Positions 1 through 7,898 of a stretch of DNA of 64,000 nucleotides are shown here, piece by piece. The notes beneath the pieces were generated by a model, which saw only the letters and a list, made by a program, of their open reading frames with translations, had not been told where the DNA came from and searched no databases. This DNA is from Lactobacillus sp. (GTDB taxonomy: Bacteria; Bacillota; Bacilli; Lactobacillales; Lactobacillaceae), in NCBI GenBank assembly GCA_022484695.1, contig JAKVKU010000002.1, positions 1 to 64,000 of the forward strand. Reading direction: 5' to 3'. Positions within the stretch are counted from its first letter, which is position 1, and the number at the start of each line of letters is the position of its first letter. The translations under genes and the position numbers were made by a program.

Positions 1-28
1 ATTAATATAAGCGAGACACCTGACCCAC

Positions 29-580
29 TTACAGCGTCACCAACGAATTCACCGTATAACTCGCCGGACCTTCCCCAGAAAATACCTTGCGGGCATAGGT
101 CATGATCAGGTCCGTATATTGGTAAACAGTGGGGTCGGTTCCATAGCGCAGGGTGCGGTATTGGTGGTATTGCTGGGAGCCTTCCACCATTAAGCCGGCG
201 AAGAAATTGGCTTTAGAAATTGTCGTGGGCTTTGGCTTTTCCAAATAGGTCAGGGGGATAGCCTTATTGAAGGCTGTGGTTGACTGAATATGCCAGAAGT
301 CTTGGTAGTTTTCAATGGAGAGATTATCCATGATTTTTGTATTGGGGCCTGGAAATAACTCAGCGCCCTTTTCCGGATAGGCCACTTCGTAAAGGGTAAA
401 GCGCTCATTGGCCATCTCAATCAGCATTTGATTGGTAGCAATGTCCCAGTAGGTCAGGATATCCACGGGCCGGCCCTTTTGAAGCAGGGTGGGGGTTTCT
501 TTATCACTGGTTTCCGTTAAGGCGTGCAGCAGCATCCGCGTCAAGTAATGATCATAAGTGCTAATGGTGATTGATTTCAT
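29..580 (-). CDS. Hypothetical protein, 183 aa
   Basis: I do not recognise this protein. The start chosen is the ATG at 580 because an AGGAGGG Shine-Dalgarno sits 8-9 bases upstream; a longer reading to 670 has no such site. It starts MKSITISTYDHYL, has no signal peptide or membrane segment and is rich in Tyr, Thr and Pro in its second half, so it is probably a soluble cytoplasmic protein. It stands alone: rsgA downstream in the same direction is separated from it by the rsgA terminator. A TATACT-like -10 lies near 630-640. No function is proposed. Confidence 0.7.
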   Translation of the reverse strand: MKSITISTYDHYLTRMLLHALTETSDKETPTLLQKGRPVDILTYWDIATNQMLIEMANERFTLYEVAYPEKGAELFPGPNTKIMDNLSIENYQDFWHIQSTTAFNKAIPLTYLEKPKPTTISKANFFAGLMVEGSQQYHQYRTLRYGTDPTVYQYTDLIMTYARKVFSGEGPASYTVNSLVTL

Positions 581-742
581 AAATGGTCGCCCTCCTGCAT
601 TTTGAAGAAACAAGATATCATTTATCTCTAGTATAATAGATTTGTTGTTAAAAAGCCTGTAAAAAGGCAATTTCTGGGAAATATATTCCCCAGGTGATGC
701 CTATTTTGCCACGGCAAATTTAGTCATTTAAGTTCGGAATCT

Positions 743-785
743 AAAAATCCCCCCGTAAAAAAGTAACCAATTTACGAGGGGATTA
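743..785 (-). terminator. rsgA terminator
   Basis: On the minus strand a stem AATCCCCTCGTAAA pairs with TTTACGGGGGGATT and runs into a T tract, directly after the rsgA stop codon. Confidence 0.8.
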
Positions 786-788
786 TTG

Positions 789-1865
789 TTAGTGACGCCG
801 TTTATTTTTAACGTAATTCAGTGTTTGTTTCATTTCATTCTTACCGCCAAAGAGTCGGTTGATCTTTTCATTTTCCAATTGACGGGCATTTAGACCGGCA
901 TAGGAGCGCTCTCTTTGCAACTTCTGGTAACTGGCTAACCGAGCGGCCGTCAAAGTACCTGCGGTGATGGCTGCTTGAACGGCACAGCCGGGTTCAGTTT
1001 GATGGGTGCAGTCGCGAAATTTACAGTGGGTCGCAATGGTTTCAATATCCCCGAAGGTTTTGGCCAAATCACCGGTAAAAATTTGTAATTCCCGCATTCC
1101 CGGCGTATCAATCAAAATACCCCCATTGGGGAGCAGCAACAATTGCCGGTGGGTGGTGGCATGGCGGCCCTTGTCATCGTCGCGCCGGATAGTTTTGGTG
1201 GTTTGCTGATTTTGGCCCAGCAGGTGGTTGATCAGCGTGGATTTACCCACGCCAGAAGACCCTACCAGGACAATGGTTTGACTGGGTTTGACCTGATCTT
1301 GAATTTCGGGGAAGCCTAGCCCGGTTTTAGCAGAACAGGGGATAATATCAACGCCCATACTGACGTCAGCCAGGGCTAGTAATTTGTTGGGTAAATCCGT
1401 GCATAAATCTGCCTTGGTTAAAACGATGACGGGCGTTGCCTGACTATTCCAAGCAATCGTGAGGTAGCGTTCCAGGCGCCGGAGATTGAAGTCGGCATTC
1501 AGGGACATGCAAATAAAGATGGTATCGATATTGGCCGCAATTAGCTGGCCGGTATTTTCAGAGCCGGCTGCTTGTCGAGCTAAGACACTTTGCCGGGGCA
1601 AAATATGCTGAATAATGGCGATGTCTGTTGCCTGTTTGGGGGCATTTAGCAAGACCCAATCGCCAACGGCTGGAAAACTGGTGGGGTCACTGGCTTGGTG
1701 CACCATTTTGCCGGCAACTTGGGCCTTGAAGTTGCCTTTGGTCGTCACGACTTGATAAAGGTCTCGGTGCTGGGTGGTGATCCGACCAGGGACTAAATCC
1801 GGATAGGCAGCAGCAAGTTGTTGGAATGTCTCAGTTAGGCCATAGTTTGTTAAATTAATTGTCAA
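789..1865 (-). CDS. rsgA: Ribosome small subunit-dependent GTPase A (RsgA)
   Basis: RsgA is a circularly permuted GTPase that binds the 30S subunit late in assembly. The motifs appear in the permuted order of the family: TKAD (G4), SAK (G5), then GSSGVGKST (G1, around residue 200), DTPGM (G3) and a C-terminal zinc knuckle, C-x4-C-x-H-x5-C (residues KFRDCTHQTEPGC). An OB-fold region occupies the first ~70 residues. I take the TTG at 1865 as start: GAAAGGA lies 10 bases upstream and the protein then begins LTINLTNYG, 358 aa. A reading to 1913 would add 16 residues without a ribosome site. The gene is monocistronic, with its own promoter, an attenuator-like leader and a terminator. Confidence 0.93.
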   Translation of the reverse strand: MTINLTNYGLTETFQQLAAAYPDLVPGRITTQHRDLYQVVTTKGNFKAQVAGKMVHQASDPTSFPAVGDWVLLNAPKQATDIAIIQHILPRQSVLARQAAGSENTGQLIAANIDTIFICMSLNADFNLRRLERYLTIAWNSQATPVIVLTKADLCTDLPNKLLALADVSMGVDIIPCSAKTGLGFPEIQDQVKPSQTIVLVGSSGVGKSTLINHLLGQNQQTTKTIRRDDDKGRHATTHRQLLLLPNGGILIDTPGMRELQIFTGDLAKTFGDIETIATHCKFRDCTHQTEPGCAVQAAITAGTLTAARLASYQKLQRERSYAGLNARQLENEKINRLFGGKNEMKQTLNYVKNKRRH

Positions 1866-1917
1866 TTTGATTATATCCTTTCGCAAGTGGGGGTTGACCC
1901 AAATACGGGGCAAGGAC

Positions 1918-2085
1918 TAAAAAAACGCAGTAGCTACTGCGCTTAAACGAACAAAAGGGTATGTGGCACACCTAATGTCGTCAGCCAGCAGGTATTTGGG
2001 TACACAAATAAAACGGGTTCAATTCCGCTTTTGTGAACAAGTACCTTATACAATGGCCGACATCAACACACCTCTTTCTTTAATT
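1918..2085 (-). promoter_or_regulatory. Attenuator-like leader of rsgA with intrinsic terminator
   Basis: Between the promoter and rsgA there is a ~220-base leader. In transcript order it holds a good ribosome site with a five-codon ORF (2046-2063), a long hairpin whose arms GGTAC..CACAAAA and TTTTATTTGTGTACC pair (about 1998-2045), and a perfect 16-bp palindrome CGCAGTAGCTACTGCG (1926-1941) followed by seven T, a canonical terminator placed before the gene. A 9-base segment CCCAAATAC (transcript complement of 1992-2000) can pair with GTATTTGGG beyond the terminator (complement of 1898-1906), which would enclose the terminator stem. This resembles translation-coupled attenuation leaders of ribosome-related genes, but the mechanism is inferred. 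Confidence 0.6.
2046..2063 (-). CDS. Putative leader peptide MSAIV
   Basis: This is a five-codon ORF (ATG TCG GCC ATT GTA TAA) with GAGGTG a few bases upstream, directly at the start of the rsgA leader hairpin. Its position fits a ribosome-stalling or ribosome-sensing leader peptide. Such short ORFs arise by chance, so translation is not proven. Confidence 0.35.
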   Translation of the reverse strand: MSAIV

Positions 2086-2091
2086 AACAAA

Positions 2092-2121
2092 ATCATAGCA
2101 TGGCCCAATAACTGCCGTCAA
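2092..2121 (-). promoter_or_regulatory. rsgA promoter
   Basis: On the minus strand TTGACG (2116-2121) and TATGAT (2092-2097) are 18 bases apart. This follows the terminator of the upstream dipeptidase gene, so rsgA has its own transcript start near 2085. Confidence 0.7.
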
Positions 2122-2125
2122 CCGT

Positions 2126-2158
2126 ACAAAAAATGAGCTGGTTATTTAACCAGCTCAT
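2126..2158 (-). terminator. Dipeptidase terminator
   Basis: A perfect inverted repeat, ATGAGCTGGTTA pairing with TAACCAGCTCAT, is followed by six T on the minus strand. Confidence 0.85.
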
Positions 2159-2184
2159 GGGGCCTTGCTTGATAAACAAAGCGA

Positions 2185-3627
2185 TTAAAGCTCGCCGCCC
2201 TTTTCAAAGGTTGGCACCATTTTTTCAGCTCGCATGGCCACTAAGGTGTGGAGTAAGTCTTCCAGATTAGCGGTGATTTTGGCCGCAACCTGGGCATTTT
2301 GCGCCGTGTGCCAAGCGGGTAAGTCTTCTGGGGTGACTTTGGCATAGGCGGCAGCAGCAGCAGCTACAGCGGCAATACCGGTGGCGAAGCCGAACTTGCG
2401 ACTTTCAGAAACGGCCACCATGGCGTCTTCATCGTGTTGGGCAAAAAAGCCGTCGCCGATCATGGCGATGATTTTATTCAACCAGTAGAAGCTGTCCGTG
2501 CTGGCCTTGTCATTTGGGGTAAATTGGAAATTTTCCGGGGTATCATCGCAGTTGGCGAAGAAAGGCACCGGCGTGTTGAAAATATTGACCCCTTCAGCTA
2601 ACCAATGAATGGCAGCGTGTTCTTTTGGAAAATCGGGCCGAATTTGTAGGATATGCATTTCTTGGTTGCGGTTCATGCCAATGGGCCGATAACGCAGGCG
2701 ACTCTCGGGGGTCCCAGTTTGGCCATAAGGGTCAAACTCTGTCCCTTGATAGTGGCTGCTTAAAATCAGCGCCACATCTTTGACACTGATCAAATGGCTG
2801 GGCACCCGGGTAAAGGGCATGTCCCGGCTTTCTGGGTCTTGGTCGAGTTCTGGATTCAACATTTTTTGACCATACCAAACCCGAGGCGTGTTGTAGTAAT
2901 GGTCGGCTAGGGTGTCCTCCCCAAAAATATTCCGGAAGTTAAAGCCATCTTTAGCCGGATTTAAGTGATATTTTGCAGCGAATTCTTTTAAATCAGCACT
3001 ATACATATAATGGTCGGCATCTGCAAAATCGATTTCTTGGATGCCGGTTTGGTTGGGAGCGATCACATAGGTGTCATCGGGAATGCGTTGAGCGGCCCAG
3101 TGGTGGCCTCCTACGGTTTCAAAGTACCAAACTTCATCGCTGTCGGAAAACGCAATCCCGTTACTTTCGCAAGTCCCATATTTGGTAACCAAAGCCCCCA
3201 AACGTTGCACGCCTTCTCTGGCGGTATGGACATAAGGCAAAACGCAGGTCAACATGGCTTCTTCGCCAATGCCATCAGGGATTAAGGGGTCTAAACCCAG
3301 CATCGTGGTGTTGGTAAACTCGGTTTCAGTTGAGCTCATGGCCACGTTATCCGTATTGATCCCAGATTCACCCCATTCCCCATCGCTGGTATCGGCCACC
3401 GGTGTGGCGGTATAGCGCAATGGATTGTCAGGCAATTTGGTACGAAAGCCATTAAAGGTGGATACAAATTCTTGGGGTTGGTCTGCTGGGTGCATAACAA
3501 TGAAGCGCTTAGGATTAATGCCCCCGGCGGCGTCTTCATTTCTGGCAATCATTGTGGACCCATCCACCGTGGCCTTTTTACCCACCAATACGGCGGTACA
3601 ACTGGACTGGTTTAGCTTAGCAATCAT
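2185..3627 (-). CDS. pepD: C69-family dipeptidase (PepD type)
   Basis: This is an Ntn-hydrolase dipeptidase that cleaves a range of dipeptides in the cytoplasm of lactic acid bacteria. The 480-residue length and the N-terminal SSCTAVLVGKKAT segment, in which Cys10 would be the nucleophile, match the family, as does the following DGSTMIARNED motif. Family members often start immediately before the Cys; here nine residues precede it, which implies trimming or a short leader. The ATG at 3627 is preceded by AAGGGAAA about 12 bases away. It is a single-gene unit with its own terminator. The paralogue letter (pepDA or pepDB) cannot be assigned. Confidence 0.88.
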   Translation of the reverse strand: MIAKLNQSSCTAVLVGKKATVDGSTMIARNEDAAGGINPKRFIVMHPADQPQEFVSTFNGFRTKLPDNPLRYTATPVADTSDGEWGESGINTDNVAMSSTETEFTNTTMLGLDPLIPDGIGEEAMLTCVLPYVHTAREGVQRLGALVTKYGTCESNGIAFSDSDEVWYFETVGGHHWAAQRIPDDTYVIAPNQTGIQEIDFADADHYMYSADLKEFAAKYHLNPAKDGFNFRNIFGEDTLADHYYNTPRVWYGQKMLNPELDQDPESRDMPFTRVPSHLISVKDVALILSSHYQGTEFDPYGQTGTPESRLRYRPIGMNRNQEMHILQIRPDFPKEHAAIHWLAEGVNIFNTPVPFFANCDDTPENFQFTPNDKASTDSFYWLNKIIAMIGDGFFAQHDEDAMVAVSESRKFGFATGIAAVAAAAAAYAKVTPEDLPAWHTAQNAQVAAKITANLEDLLHTLVAMRAEKMVPTFEKGGEL

Positions 3628-3774
3628 GATATTCGGTCATTTCCCTTCAAAATAAATACTTTTATCATTATAACGCAAAGTACTAGAAGTTTTGAAAGAC
3701 TTTCTGAAAAATCCGCTGGGAAAAATTGCAGTTATTTTGATACGAAATCGCTACCATAGTCTGATTATTTGTTA

Positions 3775-3824
3775 CTTTCATCGGCTGTTGAATTGATTAT
3801 AATTTACAATTGAAAGCGCTTGAA
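3775..3824 (+). promoter_or_regulatory. Promoter with overlapping cre-like site
   Basis: TATAAT (3798-3803) lies 16 bases after a weak TTTCAT -35. A cre-like element, TGAAAGCGCTTGAA (3811-3824), matches the CcpA consensus at 12 of 14 positions and lies around the transcript start, where CcpA binding would repress. It serves the small membrane protein gene downstream. Confidence 0.5.
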
Positions 3825-3964
3825 TTAATGGGTGAATCTTCGTATGCTTAACTTAAGGTTTGACATGCTGCCAGCGACCCTGTACGGTTAGAAAGTTGCG
3901 TATTCTGATCGACTTATCGAGGCAGCGGTCAGCCAATAAATTCAGCTTATTTGGGAGACTTATT

Positions 3965-4189
3965 ATGTTCATGCAATTATTAGGTAATACCAATTTTTTG
4001 ATCGCTTTTTTTGTGGGCATCGCATTTATGATTGTGGGCATTCAGTGGGGCCGCGGCAAGTGGACTCGCTTGATGGTCCATCCCAAGGATCAAGGCCAAA
4101 ATGGTGCCAGTAACCCTTGGGTCAGTGGCGGTGTGGCTTTGGTTTTAGGCATTGGCTGTATTATTTCAGCTTTTGTGATGTATCGTTAG
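3965..4189 (+). CDS. Small two-helix membrane protein, 74 aa
   Basis: The start chosen is the ATG at 3965, with GGGAG 7 bases upstream; the longer upstream reading has no ribosome site. Two hydrophobic helices are visible, roughly residues 8-26 (FLIAFFVGIAFMIVGIQWG) and 51-72, separated by a polar loop with a WGRGKW motif. The function is unknown. The gene has its own promoter with a cre-like site and is followed by a terminator, so it is probably transcribed alone and sensitive to carbon supply. Confidence 0.7.
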   Translation: MFMQLLGNTNFLIAFFVGIAFMIVGIQWGRGKWTRLMVHPKDQGQNGASNPWVSGGVALVLGIGCIISAFVMYR

Positions 4190-4206
4190 TGTTTTAATTG
4201 TCGTTG

Positions 4207-4244
4207 ACACTTAGACCGATGGTAGTTTGGCCTAGGTGTTTTTC
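4207..4244 (+). terminator. Terminator after small membrane protein
   Basis: ACACTTAG pairs with CTAGGTGT, with further CC/GG pairing inside, followed by five T. It lies only 10 bases before the Shine-Dalgarno site of the AEC carrier gene. Confidence 0.65.
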
Positions 4245-4291
4245 ATTTTTAACGGAGGAAGGTCTTAGTCATCGCAATTTTCGAACAGGTC

Positions 4292-5170
4292 ATGTTACCG
4301 GTCTTATTGATCTTTTTAACGGGGTTTATTTTCCAGCGGGTCTTTATGTTGGATATTCGACCTCTATCCACCATGGCCATGTACTTATTGTTACCCTTTT
4401 TAGTATTTCAGACATTCTATAAGCAACCCTTAGATGCCAGCTTCTTGTATATCGTGGTCACCTCGTTGCTGATTTTAGCCGGCTTGATCCTCATTGGCTG
4501 GTTGTTGAGCAAATGGCGCCATTATCCTAAAAAACAGGTGAATGGGTTTTTATTAGCCACGGTTTTCCCCAATAGTGGGAATTACGGTGTGCCCATCGTT
4601 TTATTCGCCTACGGCCAAAAGGGGCTGGCTTACGCCATGCCCCTAATGGTTTTTCATACGATTTTAATGGGTGTGGTGGGGATTTACATCGCCGCCAACG
4701 GTGATAGTGCCGGTGGCTTTAAAAAGCCCCTGCAATCGGTTTTAAAGCAACCTATGAACTACGTGATCATCCCCGGGATTTTAATGCAACATTATCATGT
4801 GACCATCCCCGCTAATTTCATGAAAAGCATTGACCTGGTCAGCAACATTGCCATTCCTTTGATCATGTTGATCTTGGGGATGCAATTAGCCAATGTGGTG
4901 GGCCAACATATCAACTGGCGTCGGGTGGGCTTAGCCTCGATTGTAAGATTGGTGATTTCCCCAATCTTGGCCTATGGCATCTGCCTATTGTTTCCCATTG
5001 ACCCGCTATTGCGCAATGTCATCGTGGTGATGGCAGCCATGCCCAGCGCGGCCAATACCACCCTTTACGCCATTGAATTTGAAGCCGAGCCCCAATTTGT
5101 ATCCAGCGCCACGTTAGTCACCACCTTGGCCAGTATCTTTTCATTGACCTTCGTCTTAAATCTGTTATGA
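4292..5170 (+). CDS. AEC-family transporter (auxin efflux carrier type)
   Basis: This polytopic carrier has about ten predicted helices; members in lactic acid bacteria export malate, lactate or other small organic anions, or are unassigned. The family hallmark NSGNYGVPIVLFAYG is present near residues 92-106, and a glycine/proline-rich second half ends with AAMPSAANTTLYA. The start is uncertain. The first ATG (4292) lies about 33 bases after a strong GGAGGAAGG (4254-4262), and the in-frame codons between encode VIAIFEQV, which looks like a natural N terminus, but no ATG, GTG or TTG occurs in that stretch. The gene is convergent with the APC permease, with one base between the stop codons. Confidence 0.85.
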   Translation: MLPVLLIFLTGFIFQRVFMLDIRPLSTMAMYLLLPFLVFQTFYKQPLDASFLYIVVTSLLILAGLILIGWLLSKWRHYPKKQVNGFLLATVFPNSGNYGVPIVLFAYGQKGLAYAMPLMVFHTILMGVVGIYIAANGDSAGGFKKPLQSVLKQPMNYVIIPGILMQHYHVTIPANFMKSIDLVSNIAIPLIMLILGMQLANVVGQHINWRRVGLASIVRLVISPILAYGICLLFPIDPLLRNVIVVMAAMPSAANTTLYAIEFEAEPQFVSSATLVTTLASIFSLTFVLNLL

Positions 5171-5171
5171 C

Positions 5172-6662
5172 CTAAGACTGTTTGCCCGGTGTTCGGCCGC
5201 CGAAGTAGCGGTATAACCCCAGGGCAATCAAACTAAAGCACAGCGGTCCGATAAATAACAAGGTGGCATCTAGATAATGGGCCTGTAACAACGGTTCGAA
5301 GATGGCAAAGCCGATCCCCAATAGAATACTGACACAGACCAAACCACTGGCCAAGCCTACATAACGCTGTTCAATCAGCAGGTAGGCTTGTTTTTGTTGC
5401 TGGCGATAGCGGTAAAAGGCTAAGGCCACGATTAAATAAGGAATGGAGCGGGACACATTGGTCATGAGGGTGAGATTGTTATATAAATTCACGGCATGGG
5501 CACTGGAAAAGACCACTACGCCAATGAGTAAACATATTAAAATACCTTGGCCAAAGACGGCTTTACTGGCTACCCCGAATTTGTTCTCTTTTGACAAAAA
5601 GGCCGGCCAAAAATTGGTGGGCGTGCCAGTGATGATGGATTTTAACGGGGCATAGGCGATGGTCATGATCAAACCAATGTAAGCCCAAAAGAGTACCAGG
5701 CCAGTGAGGCGTAAGAAGACTTGGCCTAAAATCGTGGCCCCAGCGGTACTTAAACCTAGTGCAACCCCTAATTCGTGGCCCAGATTAAACATCAAGAAAT
5801 ACATGGCGTTGCCCAGGCTGACTTGGTGGTTGGCAAAGATGGCCTGCCAGTTGGCGCTGGCCCCCCAAAAGAAGATGCCTAACAAATAAGTGCCCATGAT
5901 CAAACCGGCGGCCACTAAAATGGCCAGGGGGAACTTACGGCGGTTTTTACCCACCCGGTCCACCAAGCTGGCCACTGTATCTAAGCCCCCAAAGGCGGTG
6001 ATGCCAAAAATCAGGAAGCTTAAGTTGCCGAACAACCCCTGGTATTGGGGATTGGGGGAGTGCAGTAGCGCACTAGCCTGGAGGGGTTGGGCGAAGTGAC
6101 CGTGATTGGTAATGAGCAGGGTGATGTTACTGACAGTGGCCACTAAGAATAGCAGGGCGATCAAGCTGCCCCCTAAAAGCATGAATCTAGAAATGGTCAA
6201 AAAGCCCCGACTGATCAAATACATCACCAAAAAGACCAATAAACACGAGCCCAGCCCCAGCCAGTAGACTTGGGGAATATTTAAAAAGCTAGCCTTGGCG
6301 GTGGTGAGATCCTTGCCAAAGCTTAGAATCGACAGGGGGATCCAGACCTTCATAAATAAACTGGCCAGCCAAATGGTATAGCTGCTGTACCATAAAAAGG
6401 TGGTGAGAAAGGCGGTTTTTTGGGACAGGCTTTGGCCCACCCAGCTGTATAGGCCACCACTATACTGACCCAGGTTCCCAGTGAATTCGGATACGATCAA
6501 CGCATAGGGCACAAAGAATATCACCGCGGCTAAAATGTACCAGGGAATCGCCCCGTAGGACATCAAATAGTAGGCGTTGGACATACTGGTAAAGGAAAAA
6601 ACGGTAGTGGCAATGATCAAGACGAGCTTGCTAAAGGATAGTTCGACGGCAGTTTTTGGCAT
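5172..6662 (-). CDS. APC-family amino acid permease (YjeM-like)
   Basis: This 496-residue transporter has about 12-14 hydrophobic helices. The N-terminal region (YYLMSYGAIPWYILAAVIFF, then GQYSGGLYSWVGQSL) has the pattern of the glutamate/GABA-antiporter-like YjeM branch of the APC superfamily, and the substrate is not known. GGAG precedes the ATG at a normal distance. It lies downstream of the sulfate operon on the same strand but is separated from it by a strong terminator, so a role in sulfur amino acid uptake would be guesswork. Confidence 0.85.
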   Translation of the reverse strand: MPKTAVELSFSKLVLIIATTVFSFTSMSNAYYLMSYGAIPWYILAAVIFFVPYALIVSEFTGNLGQYSGGLYSWVGQSLSQKTAFLTTFLWYSSYTIWLASLFMKVWIPLSILSFGKDLTTAKASFLNIPQVYWLGLGSCLLVFLVMYLISRGFLTISRFMLLGGSLIALLFLVATVSNITLLITNHGHFAQPLQASALLHSPNPQYQGLFGNLSFLIFGITAFGGLDTVASLVDRVGKNRRKFPLAILVAAGLIMGTYLLGIFFWGASANWQAIFANHQVSLGNAMYFLMFNLGHELGVALGLSTAGATILGQVFLRLTGLVLFWAYIGLIMTIAYAPLKSIITGTPTNFWPAFLSKENKFGVASKAVFGQGILICLLIGVVVFSSAHAVNLYNNLTLMTNVSRSIPYLIVALAFYRYRQQQKQAYLLIEQRYVGLASGLVCVSILLGIGFAIFEPLLQAHYLDATLLFIGPLCFSLIALGLYRYFGGRTPGKQS

Positions 6663-6690
6663 GGTGTTACTCCAATCTATAATTTCACGT

Positions 6691-6742
6691 AAAAACCAAT
6701 CGGGATCATCTTCTAAGGAAAATGAACCTGATTGGTTTTTTT
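6691..6742 (-). terminator. Terminator of the sulfate assimilation operon
   Basis: AACCAATC pairs with GATTGGTT across a ~30-base loop, with T tracts on both strands. On the minus strand it ends the operon just after the sirB stop. Confidence 0.75.
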
Positions 6743-7427
6743 ATCGCTGATCAATGCGTTCAATAATGGCTTGCCGCAGGGCGGGTTGATTTTCTAAAGT
6801 GGGTAAGAAAACGCTGGCCGGTTGGGCGGCTTTGATCAATTTTTCCACATTTTTGACAATGCGGCCCTGGGTCAAAAATAAGGGCTGGACTAACCAGGGC
6901 TGGGTACTGGTGGCTACTACGTCTTGAACCTTTAATTGGCCCACGTAATTGGCAAAGGCCACCGGGGTTTGTAACGCCTGGGAAAGTTGGTGGCCAATGG
7001 CTTCAAATTGCTGCAGGGGTGCGTCAAAATGGCCGGTCCCATGGGCCACCAGTAAAATTGGTTGGTTAGGATGTTGGGTCACGGCGGTCTTTAGTTGGTG
7101 GTATAAAAAGTCATAGACTGCTTGGGTCGTCCCCAAAGGTTCTAAGAAGGTGACCTTTAGGCCGGGGCACTTACTGGCATTGATCCGCTTCGGTAAGTCC
7201 CAGAGCACGTGGGTGGCGGCAAATAATAGGACGGGGACCACCACTAATTCATCCACTTGGTCTTCTAAAGCCGCGACCCCATCTTCTAAGGTATGTTGGT
7301 CCCCCTCTAAAAAGCCCGTGGCTTGGGGTTGATCATAAGTATTTTTCAAAGATTCGATTAGGGCTAGATTAGCCTGGGATATTTTCCCCCGGCGCCCATG
7401 AAGGGCAAATAAAAATCCGGTGGTCAT
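6741..7427 (-). CDS. sirB: Sirohydrochlorin ferrochelatase (SirB/CbiX type)
   Basis: This enzyme inserts Fe2+ into sirohydrochlorin, the last step of siroheme synthesis. The 228-residue protein shows the two tandem CbiX domains of the long form: an N-terminal ALHGRRG motif (family metal-site His) with VPVLLFAATHV, and a C-terminal LLVAHGTGHFDA with VQPLFLTQGR. It is the last gene of the operon, nine bases after the flavodoxin gene, next to the siroheme enzyme CysI that needs its product. CobA-type methylase and precorrin-2 dehydrogenase are absent here. A cobalt-inserting role is possible by homology, but the context favours iron. Confidence 0.85.
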   Translation of the reverse strand: MTTGFLFALHGRRGKISQANLALIESLKNTYDQPQATGFLEGDQHTLEDGVAALEDQVDELVVVPVLLFAATHVLWDLPKRINASKCPGLKVTFLEPLGTTQAVYDFLYHQLKTAVTQHPNQPILLVAHGTGHFDAPLQQFEAIGHQLSQALQTPVAFANYVGQLKVQDVVATSTQPWLVQPLFLTQGRIVKNVEKLIKAAQPASVFLPTLENQPALRQAIIERIDQR

Positions 7428-7436
7428 TGGTGCACC

Positions 7437-7898
7437 TCAATTTTCAGATAAATTTTGAGCCTGGGTCACAACGGTTTGGGCGAACTGGGCGATCGCGTCA
7501 CAAGCTGCATCGTCTGGGGCCATTTCGATCTTGACACTGGGGGCGATGAGTTGACCGCCGGCTTGTTGTACCAGCTTTTCTAACTCATCCACTGCGCCAC
7601 AGAAGTATTCGTAACTGGTATCCCCAGTGCCTAAGACTGCCACGGGTAACCCATTTAAATCCAGGTCCGCTAAGTCGTCGGCTAGATCTAACATGCCATC
7701 GGGCAATTCGCCTTCCCCATCGGTGTAACTGGCCAGGACATAGGCATCCCCATCACTGAAGAATTCGTCAGCGGCGATGCCATCATCGGCGTCAAAAGAC
7801 ACCACTTCAGCATCAATATTTTCCAAAGCGTCGCTTAACACGTCCACAGCTTCTTGGGTATTGCCTGTCAAGCTAGTATATAATATTTTGACTTGCAT
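7437..7898 (-). CDS. Flavodoxin, probable electron donor to sulfite reductase
   Basis: This short-chain flavodoxin (153 aa) is very acidic. The FMN phosphate loop SLTGNTQEA (residues 9-17) is clear, and the SYTDGEGELPDGM and LGTGDTSYEYFCGA segments match the two isoalloxazine loops. Its ATG overlaps the cysI stop codon by one base, which indicates translational coupling and close stoichiometry. With the NADP reductase at 19405 it can replace the CysJ flavoprotein, whose FMN and FAD domains would here be encoded by separate genes. Confidence 0.9.
   Translation of the reverse strand: MQVKILYTSLTGNTQEAVDVLSDALENIDAEVVSFDADDGIAADEFFSDGDAYVLASYTDGEGELPDGMLDLADDLADLDLNGLPVAVLGTGDTSYEYFCGAVDELEKLVQQAGGQLIAPSVKIEMAPDDAACDAIAQFAQTVVTQAQNLSEN

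Noticed and set aside
2010-2045. tRNA- or tmRNA-like T-arm on the plus strand (GGTTCAATTCC)
   Set aside because: The stem does not give a 5-bp T-arm with a 7-base loop and no acceptor, D or anticodon arms fit. The segment is the complement of the rsgA leader hairpin.
2973-3655. Several 60-90-codon ORFs on the plus strand opposite the dipeptidase gene, and similar ORFs opposite other long genes
   Set aside because: They lack ribosome sites and recognisable sequence and are shadows of the genes on the other strand.
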